64,000 bases of DNA from Cepaea nemoralis (GCA_014155875.1 JACEFZ010017893.1:310001-374000), one strand, 5' to 3'. Numbered from the stretch's first letter, positions 46,440-58,130 are shown. The notes: a model not told the origin generated them from the sequence alone. Numbers and translations: made by a program.

Positions 46440-47982
46440 AGAGCGGAACCGACTCATGACTGCCCTTGCCACTTGTTTTTGGTCTGGGTAGCCATTTTCA
46501 TCCAGTTCTAGTTCTTCTTCTGTTGATTCCCTTCTGTCTGGGTCTTAGCATTTTCTGTTTCGAAGTTTCGTTCTGTGACTTGAGAAGTTCTATCTGTTCT
46601 CTTTCTTTTTGAATCTGTTTAAGTTTCTTCTTTCCTTTATTCTTCTCTCTTCTTGAATATTTGATAGAGTTTCGTCTGTCTCTGCCTTTTATAGCAAACA
46701 TTCGGGCGACATCCTGCTCAATCTTCTGCTGAGCTTACTTCAGTTCGTCCAGGAAGCACTGAACGGCCGTTATCCTGTGTTTCTTATGTCTTGTCTTTTC
46801 CTTACTCCATGCTTTTGAACTGTGATCTCAGGTCCATTCAGTTGGCCTTCCAGTTGCGCTTTGTCACTTTTTGTAAGTCGATTGGTCGCCTCGTACTGCC
46901 TCCTAGCCTCTTTATAAGCTAGGTTGGACTTGATGGCGATCTTCATGGCTTCCTTGCTGTCTTGGTGGCAGGGGCATCCGAGGTACCTGGCACCGTGGTT
47001 GCCGAGGCAGTTGGCGCACTTTCTGTTAGGGTTAGGCCTCCTGAAGTCCTTGTCGGTCTTAGCTTGCTGGCACTGGCTGTATGGATGGGGTCCAGAGCAG
47101 TATCTACATACCTCCACCTCACTCCTGCAGGTTGCACGGGTGTGCCAGAATTTCTGGCACTTAGAGCACTGCAGCACTTTCGGTATGTAGTGCTCTAGAA
47201 CTTGATCTGTTTTGTCCCATCTAATGACTTGAGGGATCACTCGGTCCTCCGATGTTACGATGACGACCGTGGAGGGGATGTTATTCTTGCCGATGATCCT
47301 CTCAGCACTGGTGATCTTGAGTTTCTTGTATCTCCCTCGTCAGGATCTCCCTGATCTGGTCGTTGGTGAGATGTGTCTTGACTCGTTTAATGACCCATCG
47401 TTTACTTGTGCGGTGCCGGGTGGCTTCCAATAAGATGCCGTGGTAAAGCTCGATGGCGCCTGTCTTTTCTTGTGCAATATTCTGCATAAGTGCGTTGGTC
47501 TTTGGGTGTTTGTTTATGGAGATCACTACTCCATCAGGTGTCTTGCGCAGCTGGTAGATGTTTCTTCCCAGCTCGTTTTCCAACAGACTGAGTATCTTGC
47601 CTGTTGTTAGCTCCAACAGTTTGGCTTCTCCAACGCTTGTCTATGTTAGCAGTACTTTGCCGGTGAAGTCCTCCGTTGTTGTTGTTTCCTCCTGTGTGGA
47701 GGTCTTTGGTGAGCTGCCTCGCTGCTTCTCGTTAGTATTGCGGGCTTCACCGCTGTTGCTAGCTTCAGTTGTAGTTGTAGTCTCTAGCGTCGGTTTAGCG
47801 ACGGGAGCGGCTTTAACTGGTGTAGAGGTGGCAGCTTCCTTTGAGGTTGTTTCAGATTCTGGGGTTTCACTGCAGCTCGCAGGCAGGTTTTCTTCTTGCA
47901 TCTTCTTGATAGTCTTGGCGGCTTCAACGCCGCTCATCTCTAATGTCGTGTATCTTCTGGAGTTATTCTTGTCATGTGCCAT
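46440..47982 (-). pseudogene. RH-LINE ORF1 (zinc-knuckle gag-like), copy B
   Basis: Best-preserved ORF1. It starts at an ATG at 47982 (MAHDKNNSRRYTTLEMSGVE). A low-complexity Ser/Thr/Glu region comes first, then an RNA-binding-like segment (47302..47616) with LENELGRNIYQLRKTPDGVV. Three CCHC-like knuckles lie in 46770..47240: CSKCQKFWHTRATC, CRYCSGPHPYSQC, CANCLGNHGARYLGC. A basic Lys/Arg/Gln coiled-coil-like end follows (46498..46701). Such proteins package LINE RNA. Frameshifts separate four frames. It is head-to-head with a plus-strand RT at 48040. Confidence 0.85.
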
Positions 47983-48039
47983 TTCCTAGCACGTGTCAGG
48001 CTTCAGATTAGGCGACTTGTTCTCGATAGCGCGACGAGT

Positions 48040-50375
48040 CGACTGTGTATTAGACGGGTATTTAAGCTGGCTAAAGACACAGCGCCGGGTCCGGATGGGG
48101 TGAGGTACACCAATATGAGTAACATGAATGATGGGGACTTGGAGGAGATGGCTCTTTGTTTCAACCTAAGCATCAATACGGCGGAAATACCCCACGATTG
48201 GCTGCATAGCTACATGGTCCCACTACCAAAGCCAGGTAAGGATCACTCCAGACTGATTGGATACTGAATCATAACCCTGCTAAACACGTATGGCAAAGTC
48301 CCCGAAAAGATAGTAGCACGCAGGTTCCAGCGACATTAGAAAAGTCGTAATCTGCTTCCCAAAGGGCTCGGGAGTTATCTGCCTGGGAAGAACACCTGGG
48401 CCAATACTGCAACTTTTGCATTTGATGTCAGCCAGGGCTTCCAGGATAAACAAGAGACAGTGGCGGTAGCTCTTGACCTGGAGGATGTCTACGAGGGCTT
48501 CCAGGATAAACAGGAGACAGTGGCGGTAGCTCTTGACCTGGAGGATGTCTATGAGGGCCTTCAGGATAAACAGGAGACAGTGGCGGTAGCTCTTGACCTG
48601 GAGGATGCGTATAACAGGGTCAGGTATGATCGGTTGATATACACACTGTTTGACATGGAAGTCTGCCCTTGCCTTGTTAGATGGATTGCGGCGGTCCTTT
48701 ATGAGCGTAAGGTTGCACTGCGCATGGGTTCCTGGACTTCTGACCCCTGTACTATTACACCTGGGTTGCCACAGGGATCTGCCATGTCCCCGGTGCTCTT
48801 TAATGTCTACACCAGCAAAATTGTAGCTATTGAGACACCAGGTGTGGGTAGAATCTTGAAATTTGCAGATGATGTGCTGGTGTACAGAAAGGACAGAGAC
48901 AGGGCCAGTTTGGCGGAAGACTCATATGTGGCAGTAAACAGGGTGGCAGGAGTGATGCAGGGACGAAGGGCCGTTATAAACCCAGACAAGGCATCGGTTG
49001 TGTGTACTCCCTGGATAACCGGATCGTCAAGGCAGATGTCCCAGGTATTATGTTGAATGGATGTCCTCTTAGTCGAGAAAGTAAATTGAAGTACTTGGGT
49101 ATCACCTATGACAGGTGTTTGTCTTTTAAGGATCATGTGTAGGCTTTGGTAGTGAAGTCTGGTAGGGGACTTAATGCATTTAGGGCGATGGCAGCAACCG
49201 GGGTAGATCGGATGATGCTTTACAGGCTCTTTCAGCAGTTAATAATTTCTGTCATTGAGTATGGTTTGGGGCTGTTGACAGTATCAAATAGCCAGTTTGA
49301 AAGGTTGGAGCGCATACAGAATGCTGCCATGCGGGTAATCATGTGGTGCACAAAAGACACACGAATTATATGCATGAGGCATATCATGCGCTACCAACAA
49401 TGACGAATAGGCATATGGTCTTTCAGGCCAAGTGGTACCTGAGAGTTGCTGCACATAGGGATCACCCCCTGCATGAAACCATGGATATAGTCATAGACTA
49501 AGACGAGGCAGGTTCTAGATGGCACAGGCAGAATTATCTATACGTCAGGTGTGTGATCTAGAGACCATCAATTGTGAAAAAGATTGGGTTGAAGTTCCGG
49601 AAGACATGACGGACTGGCACAGTGTAATAGTAACACTGGGTTGTGAGCGCAGAGAATGGGCAGCGGGCCGCACTGAGTTTGAAGTGCAACAACCGATCTA
49701 GATTAACACACATCAATGTGACATAGTCATCTACACCGATGGGTCAGTGGTGAGAAACAGACGTAGTGGTTGGGGTTTTATTGCAAAAGCTAATGGACGA
49801 GTCTTGAAAAAGGAGAGTCTGGCATATGAGACCACGACTTTCAGCATAATAATGGAGGTGGAAGCAGTAACAGCGGCATTCCGTTGGTTAGAGGAGACTA
49901 CTGCAACACACATTGTATTCATTACGGATTCAAAGAGTATGCTTAGTAAGGTGGATAAAGGAATGTTTTGTGTGGAATGGGTATCGTCTCTTCAGAGGTC
50001 ACAGATTGAGAGAATTGTATGGATATTTTGCCCTGGCCATGCGAGGTTACGGAGGAATGAACAGGCTGACAGACTAGCAGGGAATGCACCTCTTGGTGGT
50101 AGATTGTATATGTACAACGGGGAGGTGGTCATGCGCATGTAGGACCAGGTGGAGAAGGCGGAGGAACAGATTGAGAACCCGTATGTGGAAAGAATGAGAT
50201 TGAGGGGGGATCGGCATGGGTTGTGGAAGAATCTCAAAACAGAGAGGGAAAACCAGGAGAACTCTAAATCAGATAGCGGTGGGAATGATTAGTAGTATGA
50301 CTCTTCGCTGGCTGTTGAACAAGCGGACGGAGCACGCATGGGAATGGCCTGTGTGCAGTGATGTCGGTTTTTAAC
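48040..50375 (+). pseudogene. RH-LINE ORF2: RT and RNase H, variant family
   Basis: RT starts at LAKDTAPGPDGVRYTNM and continues with HSYMVPLPKPGKDHS. Motif A ALDLEDAYNRVRYD is preceded by two extra copies of a 20-residue unit. Motif B is GLPQGSAMSPVLFNVYTS and motif C KFADDVLVYRKDRD. The thumb and RIQNAAMRVIMWCTKDT follow. RNase H has YTDGS (near 49737), MEVEAVTAAFRW, FITDSKSML and GHARLRRNEQADRLAG, so its acidic set is present. Stops at about 48268, 49056 and 49699 break it. It ends WPVCSDVGF with an AACTCAACTC tail. No endonuclease is present, so it is 5'-truncated. Confidence 0.88.
48435..48609 (+). repeat. exact 60-bp in-frame triplication in RT motif A
   Basis: Units start at 48435, 48495 and 48555 with very few differences. 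Each encodes GFQDKQETVAVALDLEDVYE or a variant; only the last continues as ...EDAYNRV. Confidence 0.97.
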
Positions 50376-50579
50376 TCAACTCAACTTCGAGAGGACTTCA
50401 AATGAAAACCTTAAAAGTATGACATAAATTAAGCAACCAAGCCATTAGCTTGTATCTTCTCATTATTGTTGTTAAAGATGTCAAGAGGGTTAAGCACGTG
50501 ACATCACGGTGCAGACGAACACGGCGACGTCATAAGGACAGTTTAAAGATGGGTATCCCCTTTTGAGATGAACCAAACA
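50376..50579. other. no recognised feature
   Basis: Short spacer between the RH-LINE tail and the mariner-like fragment. Confidence 0.5.
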
Positions 50580-50800
50580 GTAGCAGTGTTCTGTTATCCG
50601 TGTTTTGATCAGTGAAGGGGTGAAACCTATAGAAATCCATCGGCGAATGAAGGTCCTGTATGACAATGCATGCCTGTCAGTCCAGCAAGTATATGAGTGG
50701 AGTAGGAAGCTTCAAAACGGCGTGACTTCTGTGACACACTGTTCACGACCGGGTCAGGTACACCGAGAAGTGACGCCAGAGGGGTTACACACGCGACCAA
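50580..50800 (+). pseudogene. mariner/SETMAR-type transposase N-terminal HTH fragment
   Basis: EGVKPIEIHRRMKVLYDNA, then LSVQQVYEWSRKLQNG and RPGQVHREVTPEG. This is the first helix-turn-helix of mariner-like transposases and their domesticated derivatives, which binds the element's TIR. Only about 65 residues survive and the DD(E/D) domain is absent. The downstream sequence is interrupted by an RH-LINE at 50857. Confidence 0.7.
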
Positions 50801-50856
50801 GAAACATTTTTTTACAGGAATCCAAGTATTTTATCGGCGTTGGAGATCTTGCATTG

Positions 50857-51633
50857 ATTGATTGATTGATTGATTTAGGAACCGACATCACAGCATTCTG
50901 GACATTCCCATAAGCGCTCCGTCCCCATCCCCAGCAGCCAGCGAAGAGTTCCAACACTAATAGTTCCAGTAGCAATCTGATTATATGTCCGTCTCGCCTT
51001 TCCTCTGAGCGTCGAGCGTCGGCCAGATCCCCTCGTCACACCTCGCTGTCTCATTCTTACCAGACTATGGTGATCCATCTGCTCCTCCGAGGTGTACACG
51101 TGCTCCCACAAGGCCGCAACCACGTCTGCCTTGTCATGCATCAATACTCCACCAAGTTTTGCCGAGACAGCCAATCTGTCCGCCTCTTCATTCCCCAGCA
51201 CACCGGCATGCCCAGGAGAAAAGATCCAGGTGATGCTTGCTACCCGTGACCTCCGAAGCGAAGCAAGCCACTCTGCACGAAGCTTGCCTGTTCTCACCCT
51301 TCTCAGCATGCTTTCTGAGTCAGTTACAATCAAAATGTGTGTACGTATCGTGTTTTCTATCCAGCGGAAAGCTGCACTGACCGCCTCCACCTCCATTCTT
51401 AAGCTAGATGTAGTGTCATCATACGCCAGGCTTTCCTGCACTAAACGCCGACCATTAGTTTTTGCCAAGAACCCCCAGGCACTTCTCCTACCTCTCAACA
51501 CTGACCCATCCGTGTGGATAATCACACCACCCGGGCGAGAATGTTCCTGAATTAGTTGCTGAATTTCCACTTCCGTGGCCCCTGCTGGCCACTCCCTGCA
51601 CTCCCGGCTCAATGTTATTACATATCTTGCATG
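50857..51633 (-). mobile_element. RH-LINE 3' end with 10-bp TSD
   Basis: TCTTGCATTG at 50847..50856 and 51634..51643. The 3' tail on the minus strand is (AATC)n. The last 15 or so bases at the 5' end (51618..51633) do not match the LINE and partly repeat the target sequence. Confidence 0.9.
50878..51633 (-). CDS. RH-LINE RNase H domain, open frame
   Basis: An uninterrupted minus-strand frame with IHTDGSVLRGRRSAWGF, MEVEAVSAAFRWIE, IVTDSESMLRRV and GHAGVLGNEEADRLAV, ending LWECPECCDVGS and stop. All four acidic positions of RNase H (Asp, Glu, Asp, Asp) are visible. The domain removes the RNA strand during element integration. There is no RT upstream, so the copy is 5'-truncated. The open frame may only reflect a young age. 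Confidence 0.8.
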
Positions 51634-51944
51634 TCTTGCATTGAAAACAGTGGAAACGACATCGGAAAATGATACATTTGTTCTGTACTTTTTCAGAATA
51701 TATTCATGAAGAAACAACATTTAAGGCTTTCATTCGAAGTCCCTTCGTGCTTACCATGTACCAAATATGCTTCAAGGCGAGAAAAATTGCCCCTTACGTA
51801 TATGCATGTCCATTACACCCGAATGAGAGCAACAGAATGCTTTGCTTTTACTTTTGTGTACACAGATGGATGAGCACAGAAAACTTACAAGAAATGGAAG
51901 GTGTCATGTATATATACAATACGCATACACATTTTGTGTTACTT
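51634..51944. other. no recognised feature
   Basis: Downstream flank of the RH-LINE insertion; no motif. Confidence 0.5.
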
Positions 51945-52030
51945 GCAGGATTAAAGTTAGTTACATATCCTTCACAGGACGTCGCAGTCAATTCCAGCAT
52001 GTTTTGGCTATTTGCGATTCCTGTGCTCTT
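51945..52030 (-). mobile_element. SINE-A 3' fragment
   Basis: GTTACATATCCTTCACAGG through CCAGCATGTTTTGGCT, as in 58432..58500. Confidence 0.7.
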
Positions 52031-52274
52031 TCTTCTTGGATGGTTACAAGTGCTCCCTCCGTCTCCGCCTTGATTGCAGCAATTCGAGCCACATCCTGCT
52101 CGATCTTCTGCTCAATAAGCTTCAATTCGTCCAGGATGCGTTTAACAGTTGTTATCTGTGTTTCTTGAGTCTGGTCGCTTCTCTCCTCCATGTTAGTTAA
52201 TTTTGACTTTAGGTCCTTCAGTCGGCCCTCCAATTAATAGACGGGTAATCACCTCCTGGCCATTTTATAAGGTA

Positions 52275-53027
52275 TGCTTTATTTCACAAATGGCAAATCA
52301 GAAGACGAGATCGAAAATAGATGCAATAAGGAAAACCAACTCATGGGACAACTGGCACCAATACTAAAGAACTTCTTCTTCTTCATCCGGATTTTTTTTT
52401 CCGGACGTGACTGCATTGTGCCTGTTTACAGCAGAGCTGCATTCTTGCGCCGTTAGGCCGACACATCCGACTTCTGCGGGCATTTGTTGACCGGGTTAAC
52501 CTTCCCGGGGATACTAAAGAACAAACGTGTATCAATAACTACTAAGAAAGCACTTCACAACACAATCATCCTACCAACTCTATATTACCAATGCCAAACC
52601 TGGACAATGACAGAAAAAGCGAAAAGAAAAATCACAACAACAGATATGAGATTCCTGAGAAGAATACTCAATGTATCAAGAAGAGATAAGATCAGAAATG
52701 AAGAAATCAGGACTAAAGTGGGGGCTATAGCTGTACTAGATTTTATTAGAAGGCAGCAAGTCGGTGCACTTTCTGTGGTTTGGCCATGCAAGTAGGTTAC
52801 CAACTAACAGTATTCCACAACAAGCAGTGATGTACAGACCAGAGGGAATCAGAGGAAAAGGCCTACCACGTAAACGATGGACGCGGGGAATAACAGAGTC
52901 CATGGGAATATCGATACATGAAGCCCATAAGAGGGCACTATCGCTGTTTATACTTCACCTCGACACCGCAAGGTACAAGAGGAACATGATGAGATGAGAT
53001 GAGTTGATGAGATGAGATGATAGTTTG
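52275..53027 (+). pseudogene. RTE-like LINE RT C-terminus inserted in ORF1 copy C
   Basis: Reads LAPILK (interrupted by a 138-bp insert), NKRVSITTKKALHNTI, YQCQTWTMTEKAKRKI, DMRFLRRILNVSRRDKIRNEEI, then WFGHASRLPTN and RGKGLPRKRWTRGI. This is the thumb and C-terminal region of an RTE/CR1-type RT. It ends with GATGAGATGAGATGAG repeats. Confidence 0.85.
52373..52510 (-). mobile_element. 138-bp SINE-like insert with perfect 12-bp TSD
   Basis: ATACTAAAGAAC at 52361..52372 and 52511..52522. On the minus strand the insert starts CCCGGGAAGGTTAACCCGG and ends in an A run, ATCCGGAT and a GAAGAAGAAGAA tail like that of the GAA-LINE. No A/B box is obvious. The body is not repeated elsewhere in the window. 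It may be a SINE mobilised by the GAA-LINE or the 3' end of an unseen LINE. Confidence 0.8.
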
Positions 53028-53988
53028 ACTTTACGATTAGCTTCATCACTTCCTTGGTGACAAGCAGCCGATGTATCTAGCGCCGTGGTTGCCGGGGCAG
53101 TCGGTGCACTTTCTGTTAGAGGCTTCTGTTGGGCTTCCTGAAGTTCGTGTCGATCTTGGCGTGAGGGCACTGGTTGTGCGGGTGAGGTCCAGAGAAATAT
53201 ATGCAGACCCCCACCTCACTTTTACAGTTGGCACGGGTGTGCCAAAACTTCAGGCATCTGGAACACTGAAGCACTCGTGAAGTGTAGAGCTCAGGGACTT
53301 GCTATTTCTTGTCACATCTGATGATCTGTGGCATGGTTCTGTCCTCCAATGTGATGATGACGACAAGCGTGGACGGTGTGCTGTTTTTGCCGATTATTCC
53401 GGTCATCTTGCGGGTCGAGGTTTCTTCCGATAGCATCTCCTTAATTTGCTCATTGGTGAGATAGGTCTTGACTCTTTTTTTTTAAACACAACGTTTAATG
53501 ATGTGTCGGTGTCGGATGGTTTCCACTGTAATACCGTGGGGTAGCTTGATGTCAACTTTTTCCTCTTGGGTGATATTTCTGAATAATGCCATGGTTTTGT
53601 CCGTCTTGTTGATGGAGAACACGACTGCATCTGGTGTTCTGCGTAGCTGGGAGATGCTGTGTCTCCCCAGCTCGACATCCAACAGATTAAGTATCTTGCC
53701 TGTTGGTAACGCCGATAGCATTGCCTCCCCAACGCTTGTTTGCTTCAGCAGGAATTTTTTTTCGGCGAAGCCCTCTGTTGTGTTGTCCTCCTTTGAGGGG
53801 GTCGTTGGTGAGCTACTTGGCTGCTTCTCACTGGTGATTATGTTGGCTTCTCCGCTGCTGCTGGCTTCAGCTGTAGTTTCTGGTGCATGTTTGTTGCAAT
53901 CGGGAACTGCTGTAGATATTGGACTGCTGTGTGTCTCCACGGGTTCAGCAGTCCTACTGATCATCCTCACCTCTGCTTTCTTCTTCAA

Positions 53989-54469
53989 TTATTCACATCA
54001 CCTTTCATTTGACAGTGTGAAAGCCAGCTCCTTTCCCCCAGCCGTTTTGCCGCTCTCGTCGCCTCCACAGTTTGTTGTACCCGAGTGGACGTCCTTGTCA
54101 CCACTTACCTTCTTCACACCCTATCCACAGCTGAATGGACACCACTCTCGCACGCACCAAAGGAAAGCCAGCTTTTCATCTGGGATAATTAATTCAATCT
54201 GCTGCGGGCTTGGACTTACTTCCCCTCGCTATGTCTGCTGCGAAGATAGGCTCACACAAGACGTCTTGTACTGCCGCCTGCAATTGCTGTCCCCATGACT
54301 ACACAGATTGAAGTTGAACTGCGGACGAAAATTTCTCGATTCTAACGATCGTTGGTTGCGATCTGTCCACCACTTACTAGCATCCTAAACTCAAGTGTAC
54401 TGTTCGTACTTGGCGGGGCGGTTGTTTAGTCGGCACGAGACAGCAACGGTTGTTTCTCTTGGGTGAGAC
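53989..54469. other. probable 5' region of RH-LINE copy C
   Basis: By position this is upstream of the minus-strand ORF1 start; no motif was recognised. Confidence 0.35.
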
Positions 54470-56130
54470 ACAGGTTAGACTTTACTTTGTAGGCAGAGAC
54501 ATGTGCGATCGTACTGTCTTTATTGGTCCCACTCGTCGTTCCAATTGTTCCAGAGTCAGTACGGGGCCTTCTCTGCAATGTCCTCCAGTCGGTTTAGTGT
54601 CCGAGCCTTCGACTGTTATTGATTAAGCACATTGTACGCGGTATTCGCAACCAGACCTATTGCGCCTACCTCTGCAACGAATAGCCTGACTGTATAACCG
54701 TTAGCCTATGTCTCAGACTGGTGACATGGTACTTTTCTATCTTGATGGTGTTTGAGCCTCAATTCTCGATTGAAAGGGGCCAATCAATTCTTTCAGAGTT
54801 ATCTACCAAGTCGACAAGGAATGCACCACAATCAGGTCGTTTCTGAAGTTTCCGGGTGACTTCAGGGTATCTGCCATGACCGCTTAGGTCTACACCACTT
54901 GCTCCCGTGTCTCGCGTGCCATCGAAAATGGATGGCAAGTTTCAGAGCAGTCAACTCTATTATCTAGTTTCTGCCCAGCCTTAAGGAAATATATCTGCTC
55001 GTCTCTGACAGTCGTCCCCCTATTCGCTTGCATTTTTGATAATCGACTAAAGCTATCAATTCAATGAGTACTTTGCAATGGCGTCACATGAATGAGCTCT
55101 CCAGGGCTAGCTTGACAGCGGACAGTACGAGTACGAATGTCTGATTATTTAGACACAGGGGACATGACACGACATCAGACCAACTCCAATTGATCAGATT
55201 GGCAGCTGATGGTAGGACATTCTAAGGTGATCTGTCATCGAAGCTTAGTCATCACGTGCCATATATGGTTTCACATTAGTGACCATTGCAGTTCCCTTCC
55301 CATGACACTCACTGGCCTTGTGATTGTTGCAGACACTTTTGCACTATCTTGTCGCCTCTTCCCCCCCCCCCCCCCCCAACGAATTTCTTGGACCACCACG
55401 CCTCTACATTCGCTTGCCGAAGCTCTGGACCACTAGTGGACGTTGTGTTGATGGCCGAAGCCTTGTCCGTTGGACTGTTTATGCCCCATCATTTCTTTTA
55501 GTATATACCATCCCTGGGTAGAATAGACTGCTTTGCAAGTTTTCCTTTTCCTCCCTGTTCTAATCGCGGGCTGAGAGCCGCAGACTGTTTTGTCTGGAAG
55601 CTCGTGTAGCATCATAGCGAATCTGGTTTTTACGACTTTATATGTCGGAATGTTGGCACGAGCTTTGCCTTATTGCAGTACAGCGTTACGTACGAGTAGA
55701 CCAAGCGCTCCTGTAAGTGTGGCTATGCTAACCTTACTATATATCTCCTTACTATATATACTTCTCTGCTGTTTCGTAATCGAGCAAGGGCCATAGGAGT
55801 TTGTGAATTAACATAAACTGGAGATACCAAATCTGTAACTTTCCAGTCAGTCTGCTCTTGTGGAAAGCCCGCAGACTGCTTTCCGTTGTCTCGCAAATAT
55901 CCTCTATTGCGTTCTTGTCTGTCAACAATGCATCGTACATTCGGCCGAGACTTTTAATGGGTTCCTCGGTAACTTTAGGAATAGCATGCTCGGTCACCGT
56001 GAATCATCAGAAAAATCAAGAAAAGTACTGCATTTGCATTATCGTCCAAGTCCAACCATATCCTGTAAGTTTTGTATTGCCTGCATTTGCTTTCTGGATA
56101 ACTGCCCAGATAATGGTCCAATGTTGAACA
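54470..56130 (-). pseudogene. relic of a LINE with restriction-like endonuclease (R2/NeSL-like)
   Basis: Right to left: EEPIKSLGRMYDALL and GKLQIWYLQFMLIHKLLWPL (RT C-terminal region, 55752..55997), FAMMLHELPD and RTGRKRKTCKAV (55433..55615), then VSCPLCLNNQTF near 55160 (remains of the CCHC motif before the endonuclease), and VEVGAIGLVANTAYNVL near 54660 (C-terminal region). The order fits RLE-type LINEs, whose C-terminal endonuclease nicks the target. Stops are abundant and the endonuclease active site is not recognisable. The assignment rests on remembered family character, not a search. Confidence 0.5.
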
Positions 56131-57149
56131 TATTGAGATAACCTTTCCTCTCAGTTCTGTCGACTTACTTCTTCTTCGTTAATTATGATTGTGACGCTTA
56201 CCAACGACTGGAAAGAATAACCTTTCCTCCATGCTCAGAAGAGAGATCGGCCTGAATTGAGTTGATCCTCTCTCTCTGGACAAATGGGTAAACATTCACT
56301 AGGTGCTCCTCCACGTCTTCTTCCATGATGTCGAAGCTGCCAATTAGTGTCTGCTCGTGCACATTTCCTCAAATTGGAATGGCTCTCTTCAAGACAAACT
56401 CTAGGTGAACAGTAAAGACTTCAATGTGAAGCGTCCTGTTCGTGACCGAAGCTGAATAGAGTAAATGTTAATCATGATTCTTAATGACTATAGACGGAAT
56501 TATGAAGACAGGCATTGTCAAAAATATAATTCAACATAACATTGTCTGTCCTAAATAATCTGTTAACAATAAACAATGCAACATAATATGACGGGTGACG
56601 TAGTTTCTAACAAACACATAAATGCTATAAATAACAGTGGGAACTCCTATGCGACCACTCAAACTAAGCTTTATTAACAGCACAGTCGTTATAGATAAGG
56701 AATTAACGTTTCAAGGGCATGGCATCCTAAATGTTAGCAATGTAAAATTATAAACAGGTAAAATATCACCTTCCAAACCTAACTGACCTAGCCTCAGCGT
56801 TCCGACCATCTCTGCACGTTGCCTCTAATGCATGAAGTCGATAAGCATTCTTACAGACTTAACGCACATATCAATTAATAAATAACTTACGTGACATAAC
56901 ACTGAAACACAAAGGATTGGTTCCTAAGCTAATAACATGGACTTGTGTAAAACACTACCAATGTCGCTGCTATAATATAGAATAACACCCGATCTGCTAT
57001 CTAACATTTAACTGCAAACTAGCTCTAATACATGTTTCTATCACTATCCATTTTTAACTCAAACTCCTTCTTTCTGTTCTTTACACTGCTGGGTTTTTGC
57101 GCACCAAACGATTAATGCACATAATAAGCACATAGTAAACTATTGAGTG
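56131..57149. other. no recognised feature
   Basis: AT-rich, no motif. It could be the decayed 5' RT part of the RLE-type LINE. Confidence 0.4.
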
Positions 57150-57815
57150 TAATGTTAGTTGTGTGTTACGTGTCTGGTATTTGTTGGGGTATCGTCCTTG
57201 CAATGCGGACAAGTTCATAGATGCTCAGCATAACATATGCATCAGCGTCCGGAGACTAATTAGTAATAGTGCCAGTTCCGTGTGGTTGACGAAGTCCCTC
57301 GCTCTTGGTAAGAGTATGGACCTGGATGACGACATATCCCTCTCGACCCATGTATGATTTGCCCCTCTTTAGCTTGTCACCCTTTTCTTTGAATATAGCG
57401 TGATACCGAGGGTGCTGCTAATCTGCACTTATTTTCAAGTATACACGAGCCATCCAGATCTTGATCCCGTGGTTCATGGTCGGAATGTCATTGCTGCAAG
57501 CATGTGTCTCTCGTACAGCTAAAAATAGTTCGCATGGCTTCATTTTGTATCTTTTCAAATCTTCCAATCTGTGCAGGAGTGACAGTGCACATAGCATACT
57601 CGATGGGTGAAAGTACCAGTCCTTGGTAGTATTAACAGTCTTTGCTCGATATTGCCATGACTCTCATTGCTGACAGATCATTTCGAGGTTTTTGTTATTA
57701 CATAATGGACATGTCACTATCAAATATCATGCCCAGATATGCCATTGATTTGGTTCTGATCATAATGTTCTCGTCCATTCCCACTGCTAGCAGGCCAGTT
57801 TACAATTTTCATCTG
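57150..57815 (-). pseudogene. RH-LINE-related RT C-terminal fragment
   Basis: Minus strand reads YQGLVLSPIEYAMCTV and IGRFEKIQNEAMRTIFSCTRDT, parallel to LERIQNEAMRVILGCTRDT of RH-LINE. Heavily diverged; no RNase H found. Confidence 0.65.
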
Positions 57816-58130
57816 CTTCTTGTAGGGCTCGATAGTTGGTTTTCTGTATGTTCATGGCATTCTTTGCATTGTCTTCAGAAACCAAATTTCCACTGCCATT
57901 AAACGTTGTTCAGCTTGTCTGTTCATTGTCAAGTCTCACATCCATACGCAAGTACAGGTTCTATGTATCACTTCAACATCCTTGTTCTCGTTACAATTGG
58001 AATCTTTTTATTGGTCAGTATGTTTTCCATCTTGCAAAAAGCTACCTTCCCCAAAGCGATTTTTTTCTAATCTCTTCAATGCACCTCTTTTCAGATATTA
58101 TGACTGTTCCAAGATAGGTATATGATACTG
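57816..58130 (-). pseudogene. RTE-like LINE RT C-terminal fragment
   Basis: Minus strand reads FNVEVIHRTCTCVWM and AEQRLMAVEIWFLKTMQRMPW, the conserved helix near the end of RTE-type RTs. Matches 45340..45600 and 62830..63070. Confidence 0.7.

Larger units (their letters stand above)
52030..53988 (-). pseudogene. RH-LINE ORF1, copy C, split by an insertion
   Basis: The N-terminal half is 53482..53988, with ILNLLDVELGRHSISQLRR, matching copy B. The zinc-knuckle region (53046..53280) is frameshifted but readable as the same pattern. The C-terminal coiled-coil (51988..52233) has RILDELKLIEQKIEQDVARI. Between 52275 and 53027 lies an unrelated plus-strand LINE fragment. Alignment to copy B across the gap shows the insertion point within a few bases of 52275 and 53028. 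Confidence 0.8.

Noticed and set aside
46770..47240. host CCHC zinc-finger protein
   Set aside because: Three knuckles, but three diverged copies in the window and adjacency to RT/RNase H identify it as LINE ORF1.
52757..53122. 18-base exact match AGTCGGTGCACTTTCTGT at two places
   Set aside because: The two sites belong to unrelated coding contexts on opposite strands; without more extension I treat it as chance.
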